DNA of 64,000 bases from Darksidea phi (GCA_030770425.1 JASJFT010000002.1:248001-312000); one strand, 5' to 3'. Positions 35,801 to 47,396 are shown, counted from the first letter of the stretch. Made by a program: numbers and translations. Notes: generated from the letters alone by a model not told the origin.

Positions 35801-36375
35801 AGGTCGACGTTGCAAGAGTATATTAAATAGGTGCACCGTCCAATGAACCGAGTATACACGACGACGGTCAAACTTGGACTAGAAAGAATACTCGCCGCTA
35901 CAGGCAGCGCTGAAATCACGGAATTACATGTCAATAGTATCACAAATGCTCAACGCGACATATGTCGACACAAGCAGACAGAGAAGGTAAAAGTCCAGGC
36001 GACAGCAGGAACCGAGAAGAAGCTTAGGATGCCAGTATTCTTGTATGATTCTCGCTGGAACTATTGCTTGTGGGAGGTTGCATGTCCTAAAAATTGCTGC
36101 GCCCAAGCGCACACCAGAGACCCTCACCCCACCATCTGCCATCCAGGACAACGCGCCAAGACTCCATATTCATATGAGCCTGCCCGCTAACCAATGCCAA
36201 TTCCTTTGTTCATGCCCCATCCGTGTGATAATAACCAAAGTATGGACGTGGAAGTTCGTAATCGCGTCGGAGAAAGAAGCCTGTGTGCGATTAGTGGCAA
36301 AAAAGGTGTGGAGGGGTTGAAGTAGGACCATCAGGGTAGGAAGACGTACGAGAGAACGAAGACGAGCGGACTCCA
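32852..36375. other. Gene-poor 3.5-kb region upstream of GLT1
   Basis: It holds the GLT1 promoter and the 3' side of CHZ1. The part up to about 35 kb is GC-rich and gives many short open frames on all strands, none with coding character. The part after 35.3 kb is AT-richer. An (ATGC)n run lies at 34156. No gene is recognised. Confidence 0.5.
34156..34176. repeat. (ATGC)5 microsatellite
   Basis: Five and a quarter copies of ATGC make a 21-nt fully self-complementary run. Each unit junction is a TGCA/GCATGC palindrome. It sits in non-coding sequence about 1.3 kb upstream of GLT1. Confidence 0.85.
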
Positions 36376-36811
36376 TTAGTCCTTCATCTCATCATCTGGG
36401 TCGTTGAAGTCTTCGTCGTCGTCCTCCTCATCCTCATCCGGGAGGTCCTCAGCGGCCTTGGCGAAGTCGATAGTCTTGCCGCGCGTGCGCTTTCCAACGA
36501 TATTGCTGGTGTCGATCTCGGCCATGGTGTCCTCTTCCACTTCTACAACGTATGTCAATACAATGTTCTAGGTCGATTGCGCACGAACGGGAAGCAGCGT
36601 ACCCTCAGCACCCTGTTGCGACCGTGTTAGCTGTTTGCGCCAGCGGCGGTAGCGTAGGCTGGCAACGTACCTCTCCTTCAGCGCCAGACTCGTCAGAGGA
36701 TTCCTCCTCGGCGGATTCTTCCACGGTGTCGGTCGCCTTGCCCTTACCCTTGTCGGCAACAGCGGGCTGCTCGACGCCCTCCATCTGGTGGTCCTCAGGC
36801 TGAGCAGACAT
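36376..36811 (-). CDS. CHZ1: Histone H2A.Z-H2B chaperone Chz1
   Basis: Chz1 delivers H2A.Z-H2B dimers to the SWR1 remodeller. Exons are 36811-36671, 36612-36603 and 36542-36376, giving 105 aa. Exon 2 is a 10-nt micro-exon, GGTGCTGAGG, needed to join EGAEGE to EVEEDT in frame. The CHZ motif is clear near residue 70 (IDTSNIVGKRTRGKTIDF). It is flanked by acidic stretches: a Glu/Ser-rich N-terminus and a DEDEEDDDEDFNDPDDE tail. The composition suits a disordered nuclear chaperone. Length is shorter than yeast Chz1 but typical of filamentous fungi. CHZ1 is divergent from QCR10 across about 1.1 kb. Confidence 0.92.
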
Positions 36812-37901
36812 GGTGAATGCGATGTGTGTAGTGGATGATGTGTAATTGGGAGCGCGATGTCTAGAGCAAGCGATGTCGTGTGCGATTGGGGCGTCGGTAA
36901 GGTGTTTGTTGCGACGGTGGGGACGAGAGCGGCCGAAGGTGAGAGCTTTCTATAACTTTCCAAACTGAGTTCTAACCAAAACGGGAAGGCGTCACCCGAG
37001 CAACCCTCTCCTATAGCAGTTGCTCTTACAATTCAGTCCGCAAGCGTTTAGTCTAGACATCACAGCAAAGTGCTTCAAGGCGTTTCATGTTGGCATAGGC
37101 CCCAATTGACATCTCCCTTTGCGGTCGCGCTTACTGCTCGTACAGAAAGGCTCCAATTTCACGCGACGCATCACATCAACGGTCTTATCCGATTGGACAG
37201 GCTCTGATACGTACAGTACCATCATATCAATCCAGTAGTCCTCAATACAAGGCCGCAGGAGTAATGCAGAAGGCGGGCGCTTAGAGGGGTAGCATCCCAT
37301 GCAAGCGCGTAATCACTGAACGTAAAATCACTAGGATATGATGACAACGCGAGCTTTCGATGCTTTTCAAGTACTGAGCATTTTAGGCGTGCGATGGGAA
37401 GTATTGCTGGTTAACACTCTGAAGGAGTGAAGGGAGTCTAAGGTGAAGGTGTGCAATTGGCCATTAGCATGGAACTTCAGTTCCTATACAGCAACATCCG
37501 ATTCTTCGTTCCATCAAAAGAGTTCTGGGAACAGCATAAAAATCAATTCATGATGCATTGCACTCTCCACACCGTGAAGGATAGATTACGCACTCCAAAA
37601 GACAATCTATAACTTCCGCTGTTCTGCGCTTGCAAAGGGACCGGAGTTTGGTTCATGCCTGACTTCGAGTTGCCAAGTTTCTCATAAAGCCCGTCTCTTT
37701 GCGAAATCGGGCTTGACGGGCCAGTTTCACATAAATATTCGCATTCACACGAGAAGGGACACAACCCTATCCACCGCTCCGAATAATCCCGCTCCCTCCC
37801 ATTGGCCAACCACAGCTGCCAAGCCCGACAACCTCGCCCATCCAGCTTTGCATCACCAACCTCACTTGTCAACCGCAGACACCCCACACTCCACTGCAAC
37901 A
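36812..37901. other. Divergent promoter region CHZ1/QCR10
   Basis: This 1.1-kb segment separates two divergent start codons. It has no convincing gene. A pyrimidine-rich stretch just before the QCR10 start (around 37790-37900) looks like its leader. Confidence 0.5.
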
Positions 37902-38601
37902 ATGGCTTCCAAACCGGTCCTGCCTGGCAACATGGCCAAGACGCCCGCTGCCTTTGTAAGCTCTCATCGCTGCCATTGAGTCGAAGATGGCGGAGAAAGG
38001 AAGGGTCGAGGGCTAACGGATGAACAGTCGCAGCGGACCGATTACAAGGCTTATCGAAGTCCATTTGCGCCGCAGTACGTATAAAGCTTTATCAGTGGGA
38101 GAATGATATGGTGGAAAGGGTGTAAGAGGGGGTACTGCTGGGTGGCATGGTCGGGAAAGAGGAGGGAACAAAGTACGGTTGAGGGATACCGGGAGATGTG
38201 GACAAGAGAAGGGCATCAATGGCACCATCACCGACAGAGCTGCAAAGGGGAGGAGCCATGGAGCTTTGAGAACAAAGGCTTCTACCGCACGACACCGCCG
38301 CTAACGTTCCGCTTTACAGATACAAGATCCAACCCAACTTCCACGGCATCACGGTCCGCCACCTCTACAAGTAGTACGTCTTCACCACCGCCGCACATAC
38401 CCGCGCAGCCATATATCTGGTCCCTGTCTCTAACGTGCCCACAGCGGTAGTCTCACCGCCGGATTTGGCGGTGTAGCCGGCTTCTTCGCCCTTTGGTTCT
38501 TCGCCGAGGTACCACGTGTGCGTGAGGATATCATGAAGAAGGTACCTATTCTGGGTGACTACTTCAAGGTCGAGATAGCACCGGAGGACAACCCGTTCTA
38601 G
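37902..38601 (+). CDS. QCR10: Cytochrome bc1 complex subunit 10 (Qcr10)
   Basis: Qcr10 is a small single-span subunit of mitochondrial complex III. Exons are 37902-37955, 38028-38074, 38320-38370 and 38445-38601, giving 102 aa. All joins are in frame and read TDYKAYRSPFAPQ|YKIQPNFHGITVRHLY|NGSLTAGFGG. One membrane helix (GGVAGFFALWFFAEVP) is followed by the family's conserved C-terminus (ILGDYFKVEIAPEDNPF), comparable to the PLLG...PPEDKPN end of yeast Qcr10. Intron 2 is 245 nt, long for this window. The call rests on that helix plus tail pattern. An accessory complex I subunit is the only alternative I considered. Confidence 0.82.
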
Positions 38602-38933
38602 ATACGCGAACACCGCCGTGGATTGAGGAAGGTGGTGGAAGGAGTGTATATTATAGCATCGGAGCTCAACCGGACGTTATGCACGGCACGCTGTACACTA
38701 GAGTCCAGAGTTGTGGAATAGACTTTCTTCTGTCAGTTGGATTACTGCGTGACACATGAGGCCAAACTTTGAATTTCGTGGCCGTCTCTTTCAAGTGTGC
38801 AAGAGCGCTTTGACTGGCATTGAGACAACCATCTATTGTGTCATAGCCGGGACATGGTGCTCGAAAATGCTACCATATCCTCACTACTCCCTGTTCCCCC
38901 ACCTACTCATCATCGCTGGCCACCGTGCTTTGC
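38602..38933. other. Intergenic, convergent 3' ends of QCR10 and PUP2
   Basis: The two genes end toward each other here. I see nothing but probable 3'UTR sequence. Confidence 0.5.
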
Positions 38934-39999
38934 CTAGTTCGTAGGTAGCCTTCCGACAACCTCCTCCATCTCCGCATCCGTATAGATCCTGAAGCCCTTG
39001 TCCTTCGTCACGCTTGCCAACTGCACGTTCTTGCTATCTAGTTTCTCCTCCATGACCTGCTTCAATGTCTTGAGCACCAAGACCTCCGCTTCCGGAAGCG
39101 TCAATGACTTGTGGAATTCGTTCTGGAGTTCGGCTTGGGCGCCTTCGGAACCGGAACCGATGGCTTTGGCGTCGTAGCGGTAAAATGTACCGGAGGGTTC
39201 GGCATGGTAGCTATAGCTTGTTAGAACCCGTACTTTGCTCCTGATATTTCAGGTTTATCATGCTGCAAATCAACATACAGACTCGGACCATCCTCATCAT
39301 AGCCCGCAATCAACAGTGCGACACCGAACGGCCTGCTCATGATGCTCTCTTCTCCCTCCGCACCCTCGCCAAATCTCAGTGCCAAATCGCATATCGCCTG
39401 CGTGCAACTCTCAACCCTCAGCGGCTCCGCATAGTTGAAGGCATGATTCTGGCTCTCGACGCGAGCATGTTCGACCATGCTGCGGGCATCGGCTTGCAAT
39501 CCGGACATAGCACAGCCAATGTGGCGGTCGATTTCTACGATCTTCTCGACGGAGGAAGTCTCGAGGAGGGTGGAGGTCACGCGCTTTTCTACACCAAGGA
39601 TTACACCTTCGCCGGTCGCTACCTAGGAGTTGTCAGCATGTATATTTGTAGGTACTGCCGAGGGTGTAGGTTGGGTTGAAGACGAGGCAATACAGTAGAG
39701 GTGTGATTCGGAGCGACGTACGCCTATTGCTGTTGAGCCGAGCTTGATGGCTTCAAGAGAGTATTCGACTTGGAAGAGACGGCCCTCCGGCGAGAAGGTG
39801 CTGGGCTACTGTAAGCTTGCGGTCTAGGATGGAGAGGTAGTGGGGCTACAGACTTGATACCACGGTCTAGGGAGCAGATGTCAGCTCATATTCAACCTCC
39901 AAAAGACATGAATTGTGCTCACCATATTCGCTTCGTGCTATGAACTGCTCACGTTAGTAACTTGAGCTCTAGTAGAGGTGTGGAGCTTGGGCGTACCAT
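38934..39999 (-). CDS. PUP2: 20S proteasome subunit alpha-5
   Basis: This is an outer-ring subunit of the 20S core particle. Six coding exons (39999-39997, 39944-39923, 39866-39854, 39800-39722, 39622-39279, 39210-38934) encode 245 aa. The first coding exon is the ATG alone. The third is 13 nt. The joined N-terminus reads [21 protein letters not shown] and continues [18 protein letters not shown], the alpha-subunit signature. The alpha-5-specific tract [23 protein letters not shown] follows. Later come [31 protein letters not shown] and [17 protein letters not shown]. There is no N-terminal Thr nucleophile, as expected for alpha subunits. Each join keeps frame and the fold's core strands, so the unusual exon pattern is well supported. 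Confidence 0.95.
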
Positions 40000-40615
40000 A
40001 CTGACAGAGGGTTGTGGCGGAGGCTGGTGGTAGTTTGACTAGCTTATCTCTGAAGCTGCGGTGAGGAAGAGTGTAGCAAAAGAAATTGGGCGAATGTGGC
40101 AGCTGGATGTGAGTTAAGGTGGTTGTCGTGAAGCGTCGCAAGCTCGACTGCCTTCTAGTGATCAAGATATGCCAAGCCTCTAACATACAGCAAGGCTCTG
40201 CACGGACGATCCCGCTGAGAGAATTCACTACACTGTAAATTGATGGTGACAGCTAGTGAAGACATCGCGTCGACTAGTTGCAACTCCTGCATTATCTTTA
40301 AAAGTCTATTTACTATCTTTTCCAACGTCGGTGTGTCTTTTATAGCCATCGGCTATACATATGCGCACCGTCATCCCATTAGTGTTTTCATTCTCACTCG
40401 ACCATTCCGCTTGTACTTCTTCAAAGGCGAGAATGCCTGAAACCGGAACTCCTGACCTCCTAATAGATATCCCGTTATTAAATGCCTTATTTCAGCTCCA
40501 AATGTAATCAAAGCCGACCAGAACGCTAAAAAGAAAACCGACGGCAAACCGACGGCAAACCGACATTGCCGTAGACTCCTAACCAAAAGCACATCATCCT
40601 ACTGGAAATTGCCAC
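40000..40615. other. Intergenic, PUP2 promoter and MFS gene 3' end
   Basis: This contains the PUP2 promoter. No TATA box or other gene is evident. A direct repeat CGACGGCAAAC occurs twice in tandem around 40539-40560, close to the MFS gene's stop codon. Confidence 0.45.
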
Positions 40616-42686
40616 TCAAACCTGGTTTTCTTCCTCCTTCTTTAACGCTTTCTTGGTATCAACGGATTCACGCCACTCAGTCCCGTATATCACGGTGGCA
40701 TATATTGCAGCGGCAGTGACCACAAGGAACAGGGCTGATATCGTCGAAAACCAGCCTACGCCGATCTTTCGGATTGCTGGAAGACATACGGCAGATGCTA
40801 GTGCGGCGAATATGTAGCGCACCATGTAGTTGCCGGCTAGTAACAAGTCAGTCTACCATATGTGGACGACAGGAGCAAGGGTGACTTACCAACGACCTCC
40901 GAACTCCTGTTCTGCATCACATCCAAACAATAAGTATTCAAGCTCGGGAAAGAGAACAGCTGCGCCACTCCCTGCAGAAACATCATTACAACCGGTAAGG
41001 CAACCCCTCCTACTCTCTTCTCCACACTCCACCCATACACTAGCATACTTGCCGGGACCCCTACACCAATAAACGGCAAGCAACTGCGAAGCCGATCTTC
41101 AGCAAGGCGTTTGCCACGAATCTTGATATACTTCTTGACGATATGATCAGCCCAGCGTCCGCCAACGAAGGTGCCGAAGAGATAGCCGCAGCCGGGGGCG
41201 ATGTAGAAGAGGCCGGATTGTAGGGGGCTGGTTAGGTTGAAGCGTGGATTGAGGACGTATCGGATGGGAGTTAGGAGGGAGTACATGTTCCAGACCAGAG
41301 AGGAGGACGCGAGACCCTGTAACATATATCAGTAATCATACCCTCTAACGGCCTGCTACAGCCCAAACACGTACAACAGTAAGTAGATTTGGATATCGAT
41401 ACAGCATAACAACGCGTCCAGGGTTCAGCCATTGCCACATAGTATGTGCCTTCTTTCGTCTGGATAGTCCTTCGAGTTCTTCAGAGCGCTTGTAGTGGAT
41501 GGTTTCTGGTTGGAAGAACAGAACAAAGAGAGTTGCAGCGCCGGCTATGGCGGTCTGGAGCCAAAATATGTCGCGCCATGATCGGAAAGTAACAATGATG
41601 CCACCAATGAATGGACCTAAGATGTTGGCAGATGGAATTAGAAGATTGTACATGGTCGAACCACTAGGAGATATTCTTCGCTTCCAATTAAAGACGTCGA
41701 TCCGCTCTTGACAAGCCAAGATGCCACGCTCCGCTTTAATGCTATGTGATCGAGAGATGCTTACCTAAAGCTGGGCCGATGAGAGTTCCAGACAAGAACC
41801 TGTAAACCGAGGTAAGTATTTCCTCTTCATCCACGTGAATCCCGCCTCCTCGGGCTATGGTAAATCACACGTCCATGTAACTTAGGATGACTCTTTTCCA
41901 ACGTGCTGTTGCATGAGAAGTGGAGAGCCGGCGTAGTGCGCGAAGCTGAGTGGCTGAAAGAGTTGAAGCTTACCATCCCAGAGCCGTGCCACGCTCAGTA
42001 GGCTTGTAAATATCCCCAATTATGCTTGAGCCAATGACTAGGAAGGATGTTCCTTGGAAGGCGGTCAAAATGCGGAAGACAAAGAATGTCGCCAGGTTTG
42101 GTGCGACGGCAGTTCCAATGGAGAAGGCGAAGAACAGTGCAGCACTCGCTACCGATACCTAAGGGTGTTATGTTAGTCTAAAGCCTGCGTCACTCGTACT
42201 AGCACTAGGTTGATAAATAAGTATATTTAGGTCAATGCGTACCCATTTCCTCCCATATATGTTGCCAAATGGCCCATAAAACATTGGACTGATACCCATG
42301 AACAGCATGTACATCGCATTCGACAGATTGATGACAGAACCATCGCACCCATATGTTTGCGCTACTTCAGGTACAGCGGATAGTACTGTAGTCGAGGACA
42401 TGGGAGCTAGAAAGCTACAGAAGGAGAGAATGGCCGTGATGACCATTTTGCGTCGCTCGGTGAAGCGGTTATATATTTCATCGTTATCACCGGTGGCGAT
42501 GTAGGAGATGTGTGCCATGTCATGGTTGCTGATCGTGGAGATGGTATGTTGGAGCTGTAGACGGTTGGTATCCGGGTTCGTGCTCGCTGGAACAATGGAT
42601 GCGTATTGCTGATCGCTCTGTATGGGTAGTAGTGTAGGCTGGTTGTTTGATGAGTCTTGTCGAGAAGATGCGGTCACAGACGCCAT
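40616..42686 (-). CDS. MFS multidrug/H+ antiporter (DHA1 type)
   Basis: Exons are 42686-42243, 42158-41974, 41799-41765, 41616-41375, 41316-40890 and 40836-40616, giving 517 aa. About 75 hydrophilic N-terminal residues precede the first helix (RRKMVITAILSFCSFLAPMSSTTVLSAVPEVAQ). The loop 2-3 motif A is GNIYGRKW. RILTAFQGTSFLVIGSSIIGDIYKPTERGTALGW marks helices 4-5. The antiporter motif C (SGTLIGPALGPFIGGIIV) is rebuilt only after joining exons 3 and 4, which supports those introns. Twelve helices can be counted. The central loop is charged (YKRSEELEGLSRRKKAHT). This family exports small amphiphilic drugs, polyamines or metabolites at the plasma membrane. The substrate is unknown, and no biosynthetic genes are next to it. 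Confidence 0.9.
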
Positions 42687-43554
42687 CGTGGTGTATCATG
42701 AATCTGTAAGACGTATTGACGATAGAGTAAACAGATTCTAAACAAAACATGGACCAATTTGACTTAGGAATACTAAAGAAAGGAGAGATTGTGTTTAGGT
42801 GTGGATGCCCCATTAATAGAAAGAAACGAAAAAAAATTAAATTTGTGACTCAATTACAGTGAATCCACAGCTTCAATCGTAGCAAACGACTCCGATCCTG
42901 CACCAATGCGGCAAAGCGTTAGAATGCAGTGCCGTCATAACCGTCCTAAATGGTAGGCTTTTCCGTGAAAATTTTAACTCAGCCGGCCGACAGATAAAGG
43001 TCGGCGGTCTACATATCCGGGTCGGAATACATCAGAATCATGCCGCCAAATCGCAATAATTCCGATGGTATTGCCATTGCCACTGCCCTGATTGGCAAAG
43101 GCTTCACTGGTGTAGTCGGCGGTGAGAAGAGCGAGAGTCGCGTGTGCTAGTGCATGCACACGATGCTCAGAAAGAACGGCAATGCATATTCGTCGCGTAA
43201 GCGGTTCAAGCTCCCCACTCCTCGGGATGTCGTTGCTGCTATTTGAGTAGGTCGCTCCTTTCTCTCTCTTCTCAAAAGTACGTCGGAGATGTCCGATCCG
43301 GTGCAATCACCATACAGTAGACGAAGGTTAAGCTTGACTGACTCGTTCGAGCTATGGACATGAATGCGGTGTGAACCACGGAAAAGTGTATACCCAAAAT
43401 CCGATATCTGATATGGAAGGGAGCTACCAGCCTCTGATCTAATATAAATGCCGATTCCGGGATCCTGATCTTCCTCCGCCTCTCGCTAAGGAGAGGGACA
43501 CCAGTACGCCAACCCATGCAAAGATTCTCTTTTGATGCCATGTACCGTCCACCT
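42687..43554. other. Intergenic, MFS gene promoter
   Basis: This holds the promoter of the transporter and the 3' side of the next small gene. Frames here lack coding character. Confidence 0.45.
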
Positions 43555-44034
43555 CTATATGCTGAGTCTATCGAGGCTCAGTCGGTCTACGCTTCGATGC
43601 CTCTTCACCATTGCCAACTTGTAGTACTTCTCTTCGCCGGCAGCTGTCCGACCTCCAACGTACCATTTCTCCGCCCCCATTACCTCGTGAAAGCCCTCGT
43701 TGGAGCTGTCCGACCCCCTTCTGTCTCGTCTCGAGGCTCCAGGTATTGGGAACGCTTTCGCTGTGGGTGATGTGGAGCGGTGGTACGGCGCAGAATGCTG
43801 ACGGGTCGGCTGGAACTGGCCCGCCGCTTGGACGGCTGCGGCAGTAGCTCCAGGCGAGGAAGGGCCAGACTTGGTCGTTATTGTGCGTGTGGTCGAGGTC
43901 GCGACTTGTGGAGAGGTGGTGGAGTTGTGTGAGTAGGAGCCTGCGGCAGCCTGCGACGTCGCGGCCTTTTGTATGGCCGACTGGGCGCGGAAAGCGGCAA
44001 GGAAGTTGGAGAAGAAGGGTCTGTTCGTCGACAT
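43555..44034 (-). CDS. Small conserved-looking protein with DRLSLDRLS tail
   Basis: A single exon encodes 159 aa from the ATG at 44034 (MSTNRPFFSNFLAAFRAQ). The same frame is open further upstream but would run into GC-rich leader sequence. An N-terminal aromatic segment is followed by an Ala/Ser/Thr-rich disordered middle. The ordered C-terminus reads GFHEVMGAEKWYVGGRTAAGEEKYYKLAMVKRHRS and ends in two near repeats of DRLSLDRLS. I believe similar C-termini occur in other filamentous ascomycetes but cannot name a function. There is no membrane segment or signal peptide. The C-terminal conservation is from memory and should be treated as tentative. Confidence 0.65.
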   Translation of the reverse strand: MSTNRPFFSNFLAAFRAQSAIQKAATSQAAAGSYSHNSTTSPQVATSTTRTITTKSGPSSPGATAAAVQAAGQFQPTRQHSAPYHRSTSPTAKAFPIPGASRRDRRGSDSSNEGFHEVMGAEKWYVGGRTAAGEEKYYKLAMVKRHRSVDRLSLDRLSI

Positions 44035-45114
44035 TGTGCTATCAGGTGTTTTTCGCCCTGGGCGAGAGCGCTGCCGGTCGTCGCGCATATATAGCCACTC
44101 CCGAGCGCCGTGTCGGGTTACCTGCTACGCATGTGGAGTCTGGCTGTCCCGGGGCCGGCGCCGTCGATGTATGGTGGCGAATGCAAGCAACAGACAAGTG
44201 ACGTAGGCGGGGTATGTGGTTATTTATGTGGGCTGGTTGCCGCGGGCGGAGAGAGGGAGAAGGGTTTGGCGTGCAGGGCAAGGTCAGTCACGGTCAAGGG
44301 AAGAAAAGAAAACGGAAGCAGGTGATTGTGAAGCTGCCGAGTTGAGCCGGCCCGAGCCAACCCTCCAGCATCGCACTCCCGCTGCCCGCCATTTGCAATG
44401 CTAGCCAACTGGATTGCTCCGCAATGGAGCTGTTTGACTGTGCCGTCTGGCCGTCTACTGTGTAGGGAGCTATCGTCCTCCTTGGAGGTGCAGCATCTGC
44501 ACGATTCGCTCATGATGCCCCGGCCCACAACGCCGTCCCCTCGCCAGCCAACGAGCAGCCGAGGATTCGTAAGGCTATCGCCCTCTGCGTCCAACCACCC
44601 GTTCGCTAGCATGCTGCAGCGCGTTCGCATGGCATGAGAAGTCTACCGGCCGTTCCGCCGAGTCTCTTTTGGCGCCGTCGGCTTTACCGCAGCGTCGAAG
44701 ATGCCAACTCATCCGCAGTCAGCATCCAAGGGATCGACGAACCGCGCGCGGCTTGGTTAGATCGTGCGTCTACAGCAATGTCGTCTGCCGTCTGCCTATC
44801 TGGGCTGTTCTTCCCCGAACCCGCGGTAGGTTTCCCGGCAGGAGACCCCGCACCGTCAACGCCACCCGTCTCCTCGCTCCATGTTGAAGGTGGCTTCGAC
44901 TTCTGCTAGCACAGTACACGGTCTCGACGAACATATTTGGGTGCGATAAGTTCGGTCCTGGAGATAGAATGACAAGAGACATCTTTGTACCACATTGGGC
45001 ATTGGCCTCCTCGATACGCTCGAGAAACCGCAATTTCAAGCAACTCGGGTAGTGGCTCCGAATACACATGCTCACCTCCAACAAGTCCGGACATTATACT
45101 CGCCCCTGTTTCTT
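44035..45114. other. Intergenic
   Basis: This is GC-rich up to about 44.9 kb, with nothing recognised. Short frames on the minus strand just before 45115 do not continue the TPR/CHAT remnant with recognisable CHAT motifs. Confidence 0.45.
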
Positions 45115-46630
45115 CTATAGTAGGAGCTTATTCTTACCGTCTTCGAACTTAGCTACTTCAAGTTCCGCGAGTTTGGTCTCCAGTTCCAACGCGAGGGTGG
45201 GATATTCGGTCCGCAAAGTAGTTAGGTCGCTTCTTGTCTCCAGAAGAAAGTTTGCCATAACGCCTCGGCCGAATTCCAGCAGCTCGAGTGCTTTCTCGGC
45301 TTCGCCTCCTGCCTGCAAGGCATTGGCTGCTGCGATGGTCGCTATTTGGCCGAGCCATCTTAAGCTGTCCTCCTGATCTTTCCTGTCCAGGGCACGCGAA
45401 CTGGCTTTGGGAAGTAGATGTACTGCGTTCTCGGTTGCCTGCGCGAAGCGAGTCCAGTCCATCTTCGGGTTCGATATGAGATCGTCTTGACTGAGACTGG
45501 TTGCTGACTGGATCTTACTGAATGCGTCGGTTGACGGAGAGCAGCAACAGTCTATAGATATTTCCATCGCCTCTTCAATCTCCTCCAGGAGTGGTTCAGG
45601 ATTCTCACCGTTCCACTTGACTATGAATAATTGGTTAAGTGTCCACTGCTTGGCTGCCAGCTCGACATCATACTTCTTTCTCTTACTAGGCCGCGCGACA
45701 ACCATTCTCATAAGTTGAATGGCTTCTGTCAAAACTCTACTGTGTGTATCAGGCTGTAGGCGTTCTGGAGGCTTTCTGCGAAATTCCTCGCTGCTGTTTC
45801 CCGGCCTGGGAAGTCTTCTGTTGAATTTCATTGGAGTGACTCCCGCCCCATTTCCACTGCCTTGATGAGGCTTGGGACATCTATCTCTGTATTATTTTGG
45901 TTGCTCGCTATCATGAGGTTGCAGATTCTGGATAGAAGTTCTTCCTTCGAATCTGCGCTGATGTGACGATTGTTTGAGAGAGAAGTTTCGGAGCCCTGTA
46001 GAGCTCTTTTGAGCTGACATATGTTTGTACCCGCGCCCTGCATTCGTTTGCGTTGTCTAAGTAAAAGGTTCCCGTACATTGCATACGTGTCCCGGAAACT
46101 CTGCGTCCTCTTCGTGCAGCAAGTTAAGTGATTGGGATGAACATCTGATGGCCTCGTCCAATACGTTTCGGTCCTTGGTGACTACGTACTGCAAAGCAAG
46201 GACACTAGTAAATTTGTGAAGCGCGATAGCTTTCATGCGGTGATCGTCCAAGCTTTCTGTTCGTCGAACCCCCTCTTTTCCGGTTTCCAGGCAGCGTTCA
46301 GGTCCTCCAGACTGAACGTTATCTTGTGCCTCACCGATAGAGCTTCGCCAGGTTTCTGAAGAGTATAGGTCCTTGCGGTTCATACTCCGAGAGTTTTTGC
46401 GTGGCCTTTTCCATCTGTTCAATAGCCTGCCCTAGAAACTGATGATCTTGACAGAACTCCCATTTTCGATACAGGCACGTGCTCCAGTGGTTTCGGAGTA
46501 GGTATCCGTTCTCTTTGACAAACAGATACTCGTCGTACAGCAGTATCTCTTGACAGAGTTCCATGGCCTTTTCAATGGGCCGAAAGTCCTCATTTGCTTC
46601 GAATGAATCGCACAAACATCTACTAAGCAT
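45115..46630 (-). pseudogene. Decayed TPR/CHAT-family gene fragment
   Basis: Successive minus-strand frames carry one continuous TPR-like sequence that is broken by lesions. It begins at ATG 46630 (MLSRCLCDSFEANEDFRPIEKAMELCQEIL). After LFRNLAKLYR near 46333 the sense moves to another frame (EAQDNVQSGGPERCLETGKEG). It moves again near 46075, from DAEFPGH to MYGNLLLRQRKRM. At 45828-45830 a TGA interrupts MGRESLQ before NSTEDFPGRETAARNF. A further shift leads into TEAIQLMRMV. The last part (QDDLISNPKMDWTRFAQATENAVHLLPKASSRALDRKDQ, then LQAGGEAEKALELLEFGRGVMANFLLETRSDL) resembles the segment that precedes the CHAT peptidase domain in large fungal TPR-CHAT proteins. Both the CHAT domain and any N-terminal NTPase are absent. 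No set of normal-sized introns repairs all breaks. Confidence 0.65.
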
Positions 46631-46770
46631 AAAGCCATATCAATCGTGGAATCTGATTCTTGACGTCTGCGCTGAAAAGGCCACGCTCGGCAAGTGTTCC
46701 GGTGGCCGCAATTGTAAAATAAGTGTATTGAAAGTAGTATCGTTGCTTGATCAGTATATTGCACGTTCAT

Positions 46771-47396
46771 TCGCTTATTTAGACAGTTACATGTAGAGTA
46801 GACTGTCTATATGTGTTCACATCGAATGGAGATACTTTACATGCGGAAAACAGGCCATATATACTATCAAGGTCCCCTAGCCTCGATAGGCGCGGAGCCC
46901 AATTTATCATGCGCGGCATTCGTAGGTTCGGTTCCGGTTCCCCAAGTGGCGGTAAGCTGAACGTCATTGACAGCATTCGAGACAGGAACCAGCACACTAA
47001 AACGCAATTAATTAGTAGCTACTTGAGATAAAGAAGGGCTAACAATGGGTAAAAATACAAGGCCTTAGTTTTTCCTCTTGGCTAGCTGACCCTTTATCCC
47101 TCTATTTTACGCTTCCGTGATTGAACATGAAGTTGAGTTTCTAATGACTACATCCTCCACAACGAATCACGGTTAACATACCGCCGCGCGCGCAACTTCA
47201 CGATTTTCAACGATCCGGGCGCTTCGCTAAGGCGCATGCTTTATCACATGCTGACTCTTTGTGTTCTCCTCGCTTACCATGAAATTGAGACTAGGTATCT
47301 CTAAGGCTCTGTCGATATATTTGTAATACTTTTTGTGCTTGATAGATAGTGTGATGTCCCTTATAAGTTTCGAAAATGTACGAAAAAAAAAAATTC
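46771..47396. other. AT-rich spacer between TPR remnant and tRNA
   Basis: Base composition drops to AT-rich here, compared with the neighbouring housekeeping genes. I see no gene. A Pol III terminator marks its right edge. Confidence 0.5.

Noticed and set aside
46310..46335. Very short introns (23-30 nt) to repair the TPR/CHAT remnant
   Set aside because: They are below the size of any other intron in the window, and they would not remove the remaining stop and shifts.
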